Assembly (NCBI GenBank): GCA_001306305.2
Contig: CP155577.1
Location: 62,001-126,000, forward strand
DNA length: 64,000 nt
Source of the DNA: Citromicrobium bathyomarinum
GTDB lineage: Bacteria; Pseudomonadota; Alphaproteobacteria; Sphingomonadales; Sphingomonadaceae
Reading direction: 5' to 3'
Shown one piece after another: positions 21,013 to 28,976 of this stretch. Both the position numbers and the translations under genes were made by a program. Positions within the stretch are counted from its first letter, which is position 1; each line of letters opens with the position of its first letter. The notes under the pieces are model-generated. The model did no database searches and was not told where the DNA came from. It worked only from the letters and a program-made list of their open reading frames with translations.

Positions 21013-21015
21013 TAA
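21013..21015 (+). repeat. Right TAA target-site duplication
   Basis: Second TAA copy, directly after the right end of the insertion sequence. Counting only one TAA keeps the disrupted host gene in frame. Confidence 0.8.
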
Positions 21016-21169
21016 AGGTTTTTGAATACTGCTTTCAGCAGTTCTGGGGCGTCATTCCCGACATAAAGTTTCGGGGATATCTTCTCATTGACTACGCGCT
21101 GATCGGCTTGCGGTACCTTTATACCGGGCTCTTCATCTCGGTACTCTTCAAATCGATTTCTCACCGCTG

Positions 21170-21847
21170 ATGGGCGAACTTCTCGGAGTCTACGTCTTCG
21201 GGTCGGTCGCCCGTGGAGATCGCGATCCCAAGAGCGATCTGGACCTACTCGCGGTGGTGGCGGACGGCCAGGGCAAGGTCGATGAAAGAACTGTTTTTGC
21301 CTTCATTCCCTTGGAGCTGTCCGACTTGGAAGCGTCGATATCTTGGTACGGGCGGCGGCGCCTCGGCTCGATGTTCGAGAATGGAGAGCTGTTTGGCTGG
21401 CACCTATATCAAGAAGCGATCCCACTTTTCGAGGCGGAGCCAGTTTTCAAGGGGCTGGGCACGCCAGCGCCGTATGGCGACGCGGAGGCAGATGTGGCCT
21501 CCTTCAAGAAGGTATTGTCTGGTATTCCGGAGCAGCTGAACGGATCTCCTCAAAATGCGTTGTATGAGCTCGGGCTCGTTTACGTATGCCTTCGCAACAT
21601 CTGCATGGCAGCGTCATCCAGACTCTGCGACCGGCCCGACTTCTCGCGCTACTCTCCATTCCGGCTCAGTGGGTTGCCTGCCTTGCCCATAACACAGGGC
21701 GAGTACGACCTAGCAATGAGCTGCCGGATGGCCGGCCAAAGAGGGGTGCGCCCACCGTCAGCTGTGTCGCGGTCGTTGGTGGCCGATATTCATGATAGAT
21801 TGATGCCTTGGATCACCGAATTACAGCATCGGCTGGAGAGAAATTGA
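21170..21847 (+). CDS. Minimal nucleotidyltransferase with helical C-terminal domain
   Basis: 225 residues. Residues about 5-40 contain the polymerase-beta nucleotidyltransferase motif GSVARGDRDPKSDLDLLAVV, with the GS pair and the two catalytic Asp residues of the D-x-D (SDLDL). After about residue 115 the chain is mainly helical (YELGLVYVCLRNICMAASS ... RPDFSRYSPFRL), like the C-terminal helical domains of antibiotic nucleotidyltransferases or MNT/HEPN pairs, though no clear HEPN Rx4-6H motif is seen. It could nucleotidylate a small molecule or a protein. The ATG overlaps the restored stop of the pentapeptide gene by one base, and its own stop overlaps the next ATG, so the three genes are coupled. 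Function unknown. Confidence 0.78.
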   Translation: MGELLGVYVFGSVARGDRDPKSDLDLLAVVADGQGKVDERTVFAFIPLELSDLEASISWYGRRRLGSMFENGELFGWHLYQEAIPLFEAEPVFKGLGTPAPYGDAEADVASFKKVLSGIPEQLNGSPQNALYELGLVYVCLRNICMAASSRLCDRPDFSRYSPFRLSGLPALPITQGEYDLAMSCRMAGQRGVRPPSAVSRSLVADIHDRLMPWITELQHRLERN

Positions 21848-22179
21848 TGGACGCTTCGACGCGAAGGACCAGATTCGAAGAGCGAGTAAGGGTAGAGCGT
21901 GAGTTCCTAGTGCCCGTGAACCAGCGCTTCGGGCAGCAGGCGCCGCTTGCGGGTATGACCGCAGGTGCTATCGAATTATGGCGTCGGCGCGCGTCCGATT
22001 TAAATTTGGGCGTGGACGTTGAACGTGTTGCCGCGCTGCTGCTGGAAGCGGCTGCAAGGGCCGAGTTGCTGGCCGATAATTCGCGCGACGTTTTCGAAGC
22101 TAGCAGGCATATCGCGCCAGACGGATTGGCGGCTCTAAGGGACTTATTAGAAGACGCTTTGAAAGCTGAAACCAGCTGA
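21847..22179 (+). CDS. Small helical protein, third gene of the accessory operon
   Basis: 110 residues, unrecognised. The sequence is charged and predicted helical throughout, without signal peptide or membrane segment; an Ala/Leu/Glu-rich middle (AALLLEAAARAELLADNSRD) could pack against a partner. The ATG overlaps the nucleotidyltransferase stop by one nucleotide (TGATG), which implies coupled translation and perhaps a partner or regulator of that enzyme. Some codons (TTA, AAT, TTG) are unlike the GC-rich flanking genes. Confidence 0.65.
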   Translation: MDASTRRTRFEERVRVEREFLVPVNQRFGQQAPLAGMTAGAIELWRRRASDLNLGVDVERVAALLLEAAARAELLADNSRDVFEASRHIAPDGLAALRDLLEDALKAETS

Positions 22180-22214
22180 CAGTCCGCAACCGGCCCACAA
22201 GCTACCCTACCCCA

Positions 22215-22886
22215 TCACCCCCGCGCGCCGAACAGCGCGGACCCCACGCGGATATGCGTCGCGCCGAGCATGATCGCGGTCTCGTAATCTCCGCTCATCC
22301 CCATGCTCTGGGCCCACGCGCCGGGTTCGGGCTCGTGCCGCCGCGCCAGTTCGCCGAGCAGTGCGAAGAACGGCGCGGGTTCCTTGTCGGCGGGGGGGAT
22401 GCACATCAGGCCGAGCAGGGGGATCTCCGCCTCGCGCGCCTGATCGATCAGCGCGGGCAGGTCGGCAATCGCGCAGCCGCCCTTCTGGTCTTCCTCGCCG
22501 ACATCGACCTGGATGAAGCACGGCACGCGCCTGCCCAGCTTGTCGTATGCCTTGGCCAGCGCCTTGAGCAGGCTCGGCCGGTCGAGCGAGTGGATCACGT
22601 CGAACAGCGCGGCGGCATCTTCCGCCTTGTTCGACTGCAGCTGGCCGATGAGGTGCAGCTCAACATCCGGGAAGCGCTCGCGCAGTTCGGGCCACTTGTC
22701 CTGCGCCTCCTGCACCCGGTTTTCGCCGAACAGACGCTGGCCTGCTTCCAGCAAAGGCTCGATCCGTTCGACCGGGTGGGTCTTGCTGACCGCGATCAGG
22801 TTCACCTCTTTCCGCTCGCGCTTGGCGATTGTGCAGGCGCGGACGATCCGCTCTTCGACTTGTGTAAGGGCTGCTGCGCTATCCAT
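22215..22886 (-). CDS. yggS: YggS-family pyridoxal 5'-phosphate homeostasis protein
   Basis: 223 residues, the typical length of this monomeric alanine-racemase-like barrel. PLP-binding landmarks: NLIAVSKTHP with the Schiff-base Lys (about residue 35), GENRVQEAQDKW, HLIGQLQSNKA, FIQVDVGEEDQKGG, and MGMSGDYETAIMLGATHIRVGSALFG at the C-terminus. The protein binds PLP and buffers B6 and amino-acid metabolism without known catalysis. Divergent from the ThiE-like gene, with about 25 nt between the two starts. Confidence 0.93.
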   Translation of the reverse strand: MDSAAALTQVEERIVRACTIAKRERKEVNLIAVSKTHPVERIEPLLEAGQRLFGENRVQEAQDKWPELRERFPDVELHLIGQLQSNKAEDAAALFDVIHSLDRPSLLKALAKAYDKLGRRVPCFIQVDVGEEDQKGGCAIADLPALIDQAREAEIPLLGLMCIPPADKEPAPFFALLGELARRHEPEPGAWAQSMGMSGDYETAIMLGATHIRVGSALFGARG

Positions 22887-22911
22887 CGCGCGCCGCTATA
22901 GCGGCTGGGCG

Positions 22912-23454
22912 ATGCCGATCCAGCCCCGACCCGAAGAACTGCCACGCCTCTGGCTGATGTCCGATGCCCGCAACGACTCAGGTCTGGAGGATGCCCTCGC
23001 GCGCCTGCCGGAAGGCTCCGCGTTCGTCTTCCGGCACTATCATCTGGGCAGCGTGGCGCGACGTGAGCGGTTCGAAATGCTGCGCAGCATTTGCCGCAGC
23101 AAAGGCCTGCGCCTGATCCTGTCGGACCGCGCATCGGAGGCGCGTGCGTGGGGTGCGGACGGTGTCTATGGCCCGCCCGGAAGGCTCGGCGATGCTGCGG
23201 ACATGCTGCGCATCACTACCGCGCATGATGCCGCCGAGCTTGCCGCTGCCGGGGCCGCAGATGCGCACGCGGTGATGATCTCCCCCGTGTTCGCCACGCG
23301 CAGCCATCCCGGTGCACCCGCATTGGGTCCGGAGGGCTTCCACGATCTCGCGCGGCGCATTTCACTGCCCGTTATCGCGCTGGGCGGGATGACGGCGGAG
23401 CGCGCCCGCGACCTTGGCGTTGCGCGCTGGGCGGCGATCGACGGGCTTTCCTGA
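22912..23454 (+). CDS. ThiE/TenI-like thiamine phosphate synthase family protein
   Basis: 180 residues, shorter than the roughly 210 of classical ThiE. A TIM-barrel fragment is recognisable: LWLMSDAR, LRLILSDRASEARAWGADGVYGPP, MISPVFATRSHPGAPALGPEGF and VIALGGM. The phosphate-binding SPVF and GGM turns are conserved, while the N-terminal region that binds HMP-pyrophosphate is abbreviated, so it may be a TenI-like paralogue and not the main thiamine synthase. The ATG lies right after the divergent yggS start region. Confidence 0.8.
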   Translation: MPIQPRPEELPRLWLMSDARNDSGLEDALARLPEGSAFVFRHYHLGSVARRERFEMLRSICRSKGLRLILSDRASEARAWGADGVYGPPGRLGDAADMLRITTAHDAAELAAAGAADAHAVMISPVFATRSHPGAPALGPEGFHDLARRISLPVIALGGMTAERARDLGVARWAAIDGLS

Positions 23455-23549
23455 GGCTCGCCGCGGCCCAAAAGCCTTGACCCGGCACCAGCCGAGGATT
23501 CATGATGCGTTCCCGTATTCCCCCCGCCCTTCCCTCGGGAGACTTCGCA

Positions 23550-25916
23550 ATGGCCAGCAAGGCACTCGTTACGACCGAACAGGTCGACTGGCGCGACGCG
23601 CTGCGCCACTCGGTCAAGCGCGCGCTGCAGATGACCGGCGCGGTGATCCTGCTGGGCGCGATGCTGTTCCTCGCGCTGTCGCTGATCAGCTACACCCAGA
23701 CCGACCCCAGCCCCTCCACCGCCGCTGCGCCCGATGGGCCGATCGGCAACTGGATGGGCACTGCCGGAGCATGGGCGGCGGAGCGCGCGCTGTTCCTGTT
23801 CGGCTGGGTCAGCGTGCTCGCCCTGCCGCTGCTCTATATCGGCGCGCGCGGGCTGTGGCGTGCGGCGAACGACGACGAGACGGTGGAGCGGCACACGCGC
23901 TGGTGGCGCCCGGCGGCGGCGCTGCTGCTGGCGATGACGCTGCTCTCGACCGTGGCCGCGCTGACCTTCGCCGATGCGGCGATCGCGCTGCCTGCGGGTG
24001 CCGGCGGACTGACCGGGCTGCTCGGCGCGACCCTGACCGAGGGGATCGCGACGCGGCTGGTCGGCCCGGCGGCGGGCTGGCTGATCCTGGCGGTGGCGCT
24101 GGTGTTGCTGGCGGTCGGGACCACGCTGGTCGCGCGGGTCTTCGCGATCGACTGGCGCGGGTTGCTGACCCTGCCCAGCCTGCCGCGCCGGATGCAGCGC
24201 GAACGGGCCGAGCCTGCTCCTGCCAGGCCCAAGCCGGAGCGGCGCACGGCCAAGCGCGCCCCGGTCGACGAACCCGTGATGGAGGAGCCTGCTGCCGAGC
24301 CTGCCGCAGCCCGCCGCGCGCCCAGGATCGTCGACCCCAAGGTCGCCCCGCGCAAGGCCGATGGGCACGCAATCACGCGGCAGAAGGACATGTTCGCCGC
24401 GTTCGATCTGCCCAGCCTCGAACTGCTGTCCGACCGCGGTGAGGCCAACGTGGTCCCGCTCGACCGGCAGGCGCTGGAGCGCAATGCGCGGCTGCTCGAA
24501 TCGGTGCTCGACGATTTCAACGTGAAGGGCGAGGTCACCGCCGTGCGCACCGGCCCGGTGGTCACCATGTACGAGCTGGAGCCTGCTCCCGGCACCAAGG
24601 CCGCCCGCGTGATCGGCCTGTCGGAAGATATCGCCCGCAACATGAGCGCGGTGTCCGCGCGCGTCAGCACGGTGCCCGGCAAGACCGTGATGGGCATCGA
24701 ACTGCCCAATGCCGAACGCCAGATGGTCGGCTTCAAGGAGCTGGCCGCCTGCGCCGACTTCGTCGATGCACCGGGCGACCTGCCGATCATCCTGGGCAAG
24801 GACATCGCGGGCGAACCCGTGATCGCAGACCTTGCCGCGATGCCGCACCTGCTGGTCGCGGGGACCACGGGCAGCGGTAAGTCGGTCGGTCTCAACACGA
24901 TCATCCTCTCGCTGCTCTACCGCTTCACACCTGCCGAGTGTCGCCTGATCATGGTCGACCCGAAGGTGCTGGAGCTGAAAAGCTACGAGGATATCCCGCA
25001 CCTCCTCTCGCCCGTCGTGACCGAGCCGGAAAAGACCATCCGCGCGCTCAAATGGACGATCGAGGAGATGGAGCAGCGCTATCGCAAGATGAGCGAGGTC
25101 GGCGCGCGCAACCTCACGGGCTTCAACGAACGCGTCCGCACCGCCAAGGCGAAGGGCGAGCCGCTCGGCCGCCGCATCCAGACCGGCTACGACCCCGAAA
25201 CGGGCGAGGAGATCGTCGAGGAGAAGGAGCTCGATTACGAAGAGCTGCCGCTGATCGTGGTGATCGTCGACGAGCTGGCCGACCTGATGGCGGTGGTGGG
25301 CAAGGACATCGAGATCCTCATCCGCCGCCTGACGCAGAAGAGCCGCGCGGCGGGCATCCACCTGATCATGGCGACACAGCGCCCCTCGGTCGATGTCATC
25401 ACCGGCGTCATCAAGGCCAACTTGCCCACCCGGATCAGCTTCAAGGTCACCAGCCGGATCGACAGCCGCACGATCCTGGGCGAACAGGGCGCGGAAACGC
25501 TGCTGGGCAAGGGCGACATGCTGTTCAAGCCCAATATCGGCAACCTGACCCGCGTCCACGGCCCCTTCGTGAGCGACGAGGAAGTGGAGGCCGTGGCCGA
25601 GCACTGGCGCCAGCAAGGCTCGCCCGCCTATGTCGACGCGGTCACCGAGGAACCGATGGACGGCGGCGGCGGCTTCGCCTTCGAGGACGAACTGACCGCG
25701 AGCGACAACCCCGAAGAGCGCAAGTACCGGCAGGCGTGCCAGGTCGTGTTCGAGAACCAGAAGGCGAGCGGCAGCTGGCTCCAGCGCCAGATGGGCGTGG
25801 GCTACAACACCGCCGCCAAGTGGATCGAGCGGATGGAGAGCGAAGGCCTGGTCGGCCCCGCCAACCACGTCGGCCGCCGCGACGTCTACCGCGACAAGGA
25901 TGGCAACCCGCTCTGA
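23550..25916 (+). CDS. ftsK: DNA translocase FtsK/SpoIIIE
   Basis: 788 residues from the chosen ATG. An N-terminal membrane domain with four helices (within about 25-200) anchors it at the septum; a proline/alanine-rich linker (about 210-275) follows; then the alpha-beta motor with Walker A GTTGSGKSVGLN, Walker B-like PLIVVIVDELADLM and ATQRPSVDVITG; and a C-terminal gamma winged helix (QACQVVFENQKASGSW ... TAAKWIERMESEG) for KOPS recognition. It pumps chromosome dimers and termini during division. The start at 23550 has a GGGAG site; ATGs at 23502 and 23505 are possible. Confidence 0.95.
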   Translation: MASKALVTTEQVDWRDALRHSVKRALQMTGAVILLGAMLFLALSLISYTQTDPSPSTAAAPDGPIGNWMGTAGAWAAERALFLFGWVSVLALPLLYIGARGLWRAANDDETVERHTRWWRPAAALLLAMTLLSTVAALTFADAAIALPAGAGGLTGLLGATLTEGIATRLVGPAAGWLILAVALVLLAVGTTLVARVFAIDWRGLLTLPSLPRRMQRERAEPAPARPKPERRTAKRAPVDEPVMEEPAAEPAAARRAPRIVDPKVAPRKADGHAITRQKDMFAAFDLPSLELLSDRGEANVVPLDRQALERNARLLESVLDDFNVKGEVTAVRTGPVVTMYELEPAPGTKAARVIGLSEDIARNMSAVSARVSTVPGKTVMGIELPNAERQMVGFKELAACADFVDAPGDLPIILGKDIAGEPVIADLAAMPHLLVAGTTGSGKSVGLNTIILSLLYRFTPAECRLIMVDPKVLELKSYEDIPHLLSPVVTEPEKTIRALKWTIEEMEQRYRKMSEVGARNLTGFNERVRTAKAKGEPLGRRIQTGYDPETGEEIVEEKELDYEELPLIVVIVDELADLMAVVGKDIEILIRRLTQKSRAAGIHLIMATQRPSVDVITGVIKANLPTRISFKVTSRIDSRTILGEQGAETLLGKGDMLFKPNIGNLTRVHGPFVSDEEVEAVAEHWRQQGSPAYVDAVTEEPMDGGGGFAFEDELTASDNPEERKYRQACQVVFENQKASGSWLQRQMGVGYNTAAKWIERMESEGLVGPANHVGRRDVYRDKDGNPL

Positions 25917-26134
25917 CGCCTGCGATTCGCAAGGCGCCAGCCCTGCCCGCCTGTAGGGTTCCTGACACACCTGACACACTGTCCTGGGGGAGAAAATCTC
26001 GCCCCGTGTGAGGCGAGATTCCGGCGACGGTTCGACGGTGTGAAAGAGCCGCGCTCAGGCTAGCGCCGCGGGAGCGTGTAGGACAGCGCGCACCTCATGC
26101 GACAGAGCGGGGTAAACGCGCAGGGCTCGATCGG
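25917..26134. other. Convergent intergenic region with hairpin
   Basis: 218 nt between convergent ftsK and aldo/keto reductase genes. A perfect inverted repeat AATCTCGCC (25995-26003) / GGCGAGATT (26012-26020) could act as a terminator although no T-run follows. A TGTGAAAGAGC...GCTAGC motif (26039-26064) resembles one at 19035-19062. The direct repeat CTGACACAC occurs twice around 25961-25979. Confidence 0.5.
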
Positions 26135-27019
26135 TCAGCCCCCGATCCCGTCGAGCCGCGCGACAGCCTCTTCCGGCAGAGCGAGATTGGCCGCAGCCAC
26201 GTTTTGGCGCAGATGGTCGACCGAACTCGTGCCCGGAATCAGCAGGATATTGGGCGAGCGATGCAGCAGCCAAGCGAGCGCGACCTGCATCGGCGTAGCG
26301 TCCAGATCCCGCGCGACGTTTTCCAGCGTTTCCGATTGCAGCGGATCGAAACCGCCGAGCGGGAAAAACGGGACATAGGCAATGCCCTCGCTCGCAAGAT
26401 GGTCGATCAGATCATCGTCGCCGCGGTTGGCGAGATTGTACATGTTCTGCACGCACACGATCTCGGTCATCGAACGTGCAGCCTCGACCTGTTCGGGCAG
26501 GGCATTGCTGATCCCCAGCGCGCCGATCCGGCCGCGTTCCTTCAGCGCGATGAGCGGTTCGAGCATCGGCCTCACATCACCGGGAGTAGGCCCCGCGTCG
26601 CCCGCGCCGAACATCAGCCGCAGGTTTGCAATATCGATCCGCTCGATCCCGAGGTTATCGCAATTGCTTTCGACCGCATCGATCAGTTCCTGCGGCTCCA
26701 TCGCCGGCAGCCAGCCACCTTCATCGTCGCGGAGCGCACCCAGTTTGGTCACGATCGTCAGATTATCGGGAAAAGGCGCAAGCGCATCGCGGATCACGCG
26801 GTTGGTGTGGTGCGGGCCGTAGAAGTCGCTCGTATCGATATGGTCGATGCCGAGCGCGAGTGCTTCGCGCAGCACAGCGATCGCGCCTTCGCGGTCCTTT
26901 GGCGGGCCGAAAACATGCGGTCCGGCAAGCTGCATCGCGCCGTAGCCCATCCGGTGGACGGTGCGGTGGCCCAAGGCGAAGGTGCCCGAGTTGGCGATGG
27001 CGTTGTCTGTCGTAAGCAT
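26135..27019 (-). CDS. Aldo/keto reductase
   Basis: 294 residues of a cytoplasmic NADPH-dependent carbonyl reductase barrel. Catalytic residues fit the family: Asp and Tyr in GIDHIDTSDFYGPHHTN, Lys in TIVTKLGALR; the usual His site is less certain. The cofactor-binding end has IPGTSSVDHLRQNVAAANL. The ATG at 27019 follows a good AAGGAATT ribosome-binding site; the longer ORF runs into the neighbour. It is the second gene of a pair with the NmrA-like oxidoreductase (11 nt gap) and probably under the divergent TetR regulator. Confidence 0.88.
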   Translation of the reverse strand: MLTTDNAIANSGTFALGHRTVHRMGYGAMQLAGPHVFGPPKDREGAIAVLREALALGIDHIDTSDFYGPHHTNRVIRDALAPFPDNLTIVTKLGALRDDEGGWLPAMEPQELIDAVESNCDNLGIERIDIANLRLMFGAGDAGPTPGDVRPMLEPLIALKERGRIGALGISNALPEQVEAARSMTEIVCVQNMYNLANRGDDDLIDHLASEGIAYVPFFPLGGFDPLQSETLENVARDLDATPMQVALAWLLHRSPNILLIPGTSSVDHLRQNVAAANLALPEEAVARLDGIGG

Positions 27020-27030
27020 TGGCAATTCCT

Positions 27031-27906
27031 TTATTCGTGATTGGTTTGGGGGGCCGGAGCCAGTGCGGCCGCGAGTACTTCGCGCAGCGGTGTGGGTTTG
27101 CGGCCGAGCAGGGTTTCGAGCGTCGGATCCACCGTGCTGAAATCGCCCCGGCGAGAGGCGCGGAAGGTGCCCAGCAGCATTTCGGCGTAGTGTTCGGGCA
27201 CGCCGGCCGCGACCTTCGCCGCTTTCCATTCTGCGTCCGAAACGACGGTATGGCGAACCTCGCGGCCGGTGAACTGCGATGCGAGTTCGGCAATCTCGGC
27301 CATCGTCCAGGCGCGCGATGCCGTCAGCGGCGGGGTTGCCCCGTCGAAGGTCGCCTCGCCCGCGAGGAGTGCCGCGTCCGCCCGTGCGAGATCGCCGCGT
27401 GCCGTCCAGCAGACCGGGCCATCCTCGGGCACGCGCAATTCATTGCCCTTCAGATCCTCGCCGATCATCTGGAGACAGCTCTCGGCATAGAATCCATGCC
27501 GCAGCGCCGTGAAGGGCGTGCCGCTTGCCTCGAGGTCCGCTTCGCTCCTGGCGTGCTGGTCGGCGGGCGGAAAGGGCGATCCCTCGCGCGCGCCGGCGTG
27601 GGAGGTGTAGAAGATGCGTTCGACGCCTGCGTCGCTGGCCGCAGTGATCGCATTGCGGTGCAATCTGCGTGCCTCCTCGCCAAGCTTGTCGACCGAGACG
27701 ATCTCCATCCGCTCCATCCCGTCGAAAGCGTCGGGCAGGCAGGCCGGATCGGCGAAGTCCGCGCGCCGCACGGCGACCCCCTCAGGTGGCGAAAGCGCCC
27801 CCGGCTCGCGCGAAGCGGCAATGATCTGCGCCGGTCCCGTGCGGTCCGAAAGATATTCGACGATACCGCGGCCAAGGGGACCATTGGCGCCTGTGACGAG
27901 GATCAT
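27031..27906 (-). CDS. NmrA-like NAD(P)-binding oxidoreductase
   Basis: 291 residues. An N-terminal Rossmann motif (LVTGANGPLGRGIVEYL, residues 3-19) and the atypical-SDR layout resemble quinone reductase QorB (YtfG) and NmrA-like proteins; a loop FYTSHAGAREGSPFP and FTALRHGFYAES match that group. Likely reduces a quinone or small electrophile, or senses the NADP redox state. Starts divergently from a TetR regulator; two TATC-type palindromes sit between them. Forms an operon with the aldo/keto reductase downstream. Confidence 0.85.
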   Translation of the reverse strand: MILVTGANGPLGRGIVEYLSDRTGPAQIIAASREPGALSPPEGVAVRRADFADPACLPDAFDGMERMEIVSVDKLGEEARRLHRNAITAASDAGVERIFYTSHAGAREGSPFPPADQHARSEADLEASGTPFTALRHGFYAESCLQMIGEDLKGNELRVPEDGPVCWTARGDLARADAALLAGEATFDGATPPLTASRAWTMAEIAELASQFTGREVRHTVVSDAEWKAAKVAAGVPEHYAEMLLGTFRASRRGDFSTVDPTLETLLGRKPTPLREVLAAALAPAPQTNHE

Positions 27907-27940
27907 GACTGCGCTCCTTCCGCTGATATGACCTATTCGT

Positions 27941-27951
27941 TATCAGTGATA
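27941..27951. promoter_or_regulatory. Candidate TetR operator, palindrome 1
   Basis: TATCAGTGATA, a perfect 5-1-5 palindrome in the 92-nt divergent promoter region, 35 nt upstream of the oxidoreductase start. Same TATCR-N-YGATA pattern as the site at 27978-27988. Confidence 0.55.
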
Positions 27952-27977
27952 CGCAATCGACGCTATCATTGTTCCCG

Positions 27978-27988
27978 TATCGTCGATA
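27978..27988. promoter_or_regulatory. Candidate TetR operator, palindrome 2
   Basis: TATCGTCGATA, a second perfect 5-1-5 palindrome, ending 10 nt before the TetR ATG. Its centre is 37 bp from that of palindrome 1, so the regulator could cover both divergent promoters. It lies within a larger ATCATT (27965-27970) / AATGAT (27988-27993) inverted repeat. Confidence 0.55.
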
Positions 27989-27998
27989 ATGATTGGCC

Positions 27999-28700
27999 AT
28001 GACGACGGACGAAGCCACCGACACCGATACAAGGAGGGCAGTGCTCGACGCCGCTGCCGAGCTGATTGCGAGCGGCGGAACTGCTGCGCTGACGACGCGC
28101 GCGGTCGCCGCCAAAGCTTCGATCCAGCCGCCTACGCTCTACCGCATCTTCGGCGACAAGCGCGGGCTGCTCGACGCGGTGGCGCAAGAACGGCTGGCGC
28201 GGTTCGTGGCGGAAAAGGAAGCGCATCCGCCGCATCCCGATCCGGTCGAGGACCTGCGGCAGGGGTGGAGCCGCTACGTCGCCTTCGGGCTCGAGAATCC
28301 GGACGTGTTCGCGATCATGAACGAGATCGGTTCGCCCTTGGCGCAGTCCACTGCGTCGCTCGCCGGGATGGCGGCCCTGCGCCGCCGCGTGGCGCAGATC
28401 GCGCGGGCGGGTCGGCTTCGTGTCGCGGAAGAGCGGGCCGTCGCACTCGTCCATGCGTCCGCGGTCGGCATCGTGACCACGTTTCTGGCCTTGCCGCCCG
28501 AGGAACGGGACGAGCAGATGCTCTCCTTGGCCCGTGACGCGGCGATTGCTGCGATCGTGGACGAGAGGGCAGCTTCGCAAGCCTCCGGGCCGGTGCCCCA
28601 CGCGATCGCCCTGCGTGCGCACCTCGATGACACGGACGGGCTTTCGACGGCGGAAAAATCGCTGCTGCGCGAATGGCTGGAGCGGCTAATAGAGCAGTAA
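27999..28700 (+). CDS. TetR-family transcriptional regulator
   Basis: 233 residues. The N-terminal TetR DNA-binding domain occupies about 10-58 with the helix-turn-helix region TTRAVAAKASIQPPTLYRIFGDKRGLLDAV. The C-terminal ligand domain is helical and not assignable. An ATG at 27999 is preferred to the in-frame TTG two codons earlier. The gene is divergent from the NmrA-like/aldo-keto reductase pair and two similar palindromes lie between, so it most likely represses that pair and itself, with an electrophile or quinone as a plausible inducer. Confidence 0.88.
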   Translation: MTTDEATDTDTRRAVLDAAAELIASGGTAALTTRAVAAKASIQPPTLYRIFGDKRGLLDAVAQERLARFVAEKEAHPPHPDPVEDLRQGWSRYVAFGLENPDVFAIMNEIGSPLAQSTASLAGMAALRRRVAQIARAGRLRVAEERAVALVHASAVGIVTTFLALPPEERDEQMLSLARDAAIAAIVDERAASQASGPVPHAIALRAHLDDTDGLSTAEKSLLREWLERLIEQ

Positions 28701-28976
28701 GGAATATCCTCGCCGATCGTGCCGCCCGGCCTCCCGCAGCCAGTTCCAGCCATCACTGCGCTTCAGGAAAAACGCATAGATTGACGCGTCACGTGTATTG
28801 TAGAACGTGAGCCAGGGGAGCTTCCGCCGGCAAGCTGAGTGATCCTCACACATGCCCTTCCTGCAACCCGCGTAACCTTCATCGCAATTGCGCTCTGCGC
28901 ACGAAAACTGCATCGCCCGGCATCAAGTCCCACCCGAATTGCACAGGAACGGCGCGGGAGCGCCTGGAGGCGAGAG
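28701..28976. other. Intergenic region without a supported gene
   Basis: 276 nt of lower GC content between the TetR and DUF983 genes. A 75-codon minus-strand frame (28686-28913) covers it but overlaps the TetR stop and shows no recognisable domain or ribosome-binding site. No terminator hairpin with a T-run was seen. Confidence 0.4.

Larger units (their letters stand above)
19181..21170 (+). pseudogene. Pentapeptide-repeat membrane protein interrupted by an IS5-family element
   Basis: As found, the frame reads 298 residues and ends inside the insertion sequence. Joining 19181-20057 to 21016-21170 (removing the element and one TAA copy) gives an unbroken 343-residue protein ending at 21170. 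Residues about 100-165 form roughly twelve pentapeptide repeats (phenylalanine or leucine every fifth residue); a charged helical region (about 185-225) follows, then GERP and a hydrophobic helix (about 258-282); the second helix (last 30 residues) lies beyond the insertion. The layout resembles pentapeptide proteins with a two-helix ion-channel module, but the loop lacks a TxGYG filter. The TTG start is a guess; ATGs at 19256 and 19301 are alternatives. Lower GC than the flanks. Its restored stop overlaps the next start (TGATG). Confidence 0.75.

Noticed and set aside
21170-21847. Nucleotidyltransferase as a CBASS CD-NTase
   Set aside because: It is shorter and lacks the larger core and the usual CD-NTase neighbours (no Cap2/Cap3, no known effector); it fits the minimal nucleotidyltransferase type better.
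23166-25979. 937-codon minus-strand frame over thiE-like and ftsK
   Set aside because: Shadow of FtsK codon usage; low-complexity Arg/Ala-rich composition and no domain.
28686-28913. 75-codon minus-strand frame in the gap after the TetR gene
   Set aside because: Overlaps the TetR stop, has no ribosome-binding site and no recognisable domain; kept only as an intergenic note.
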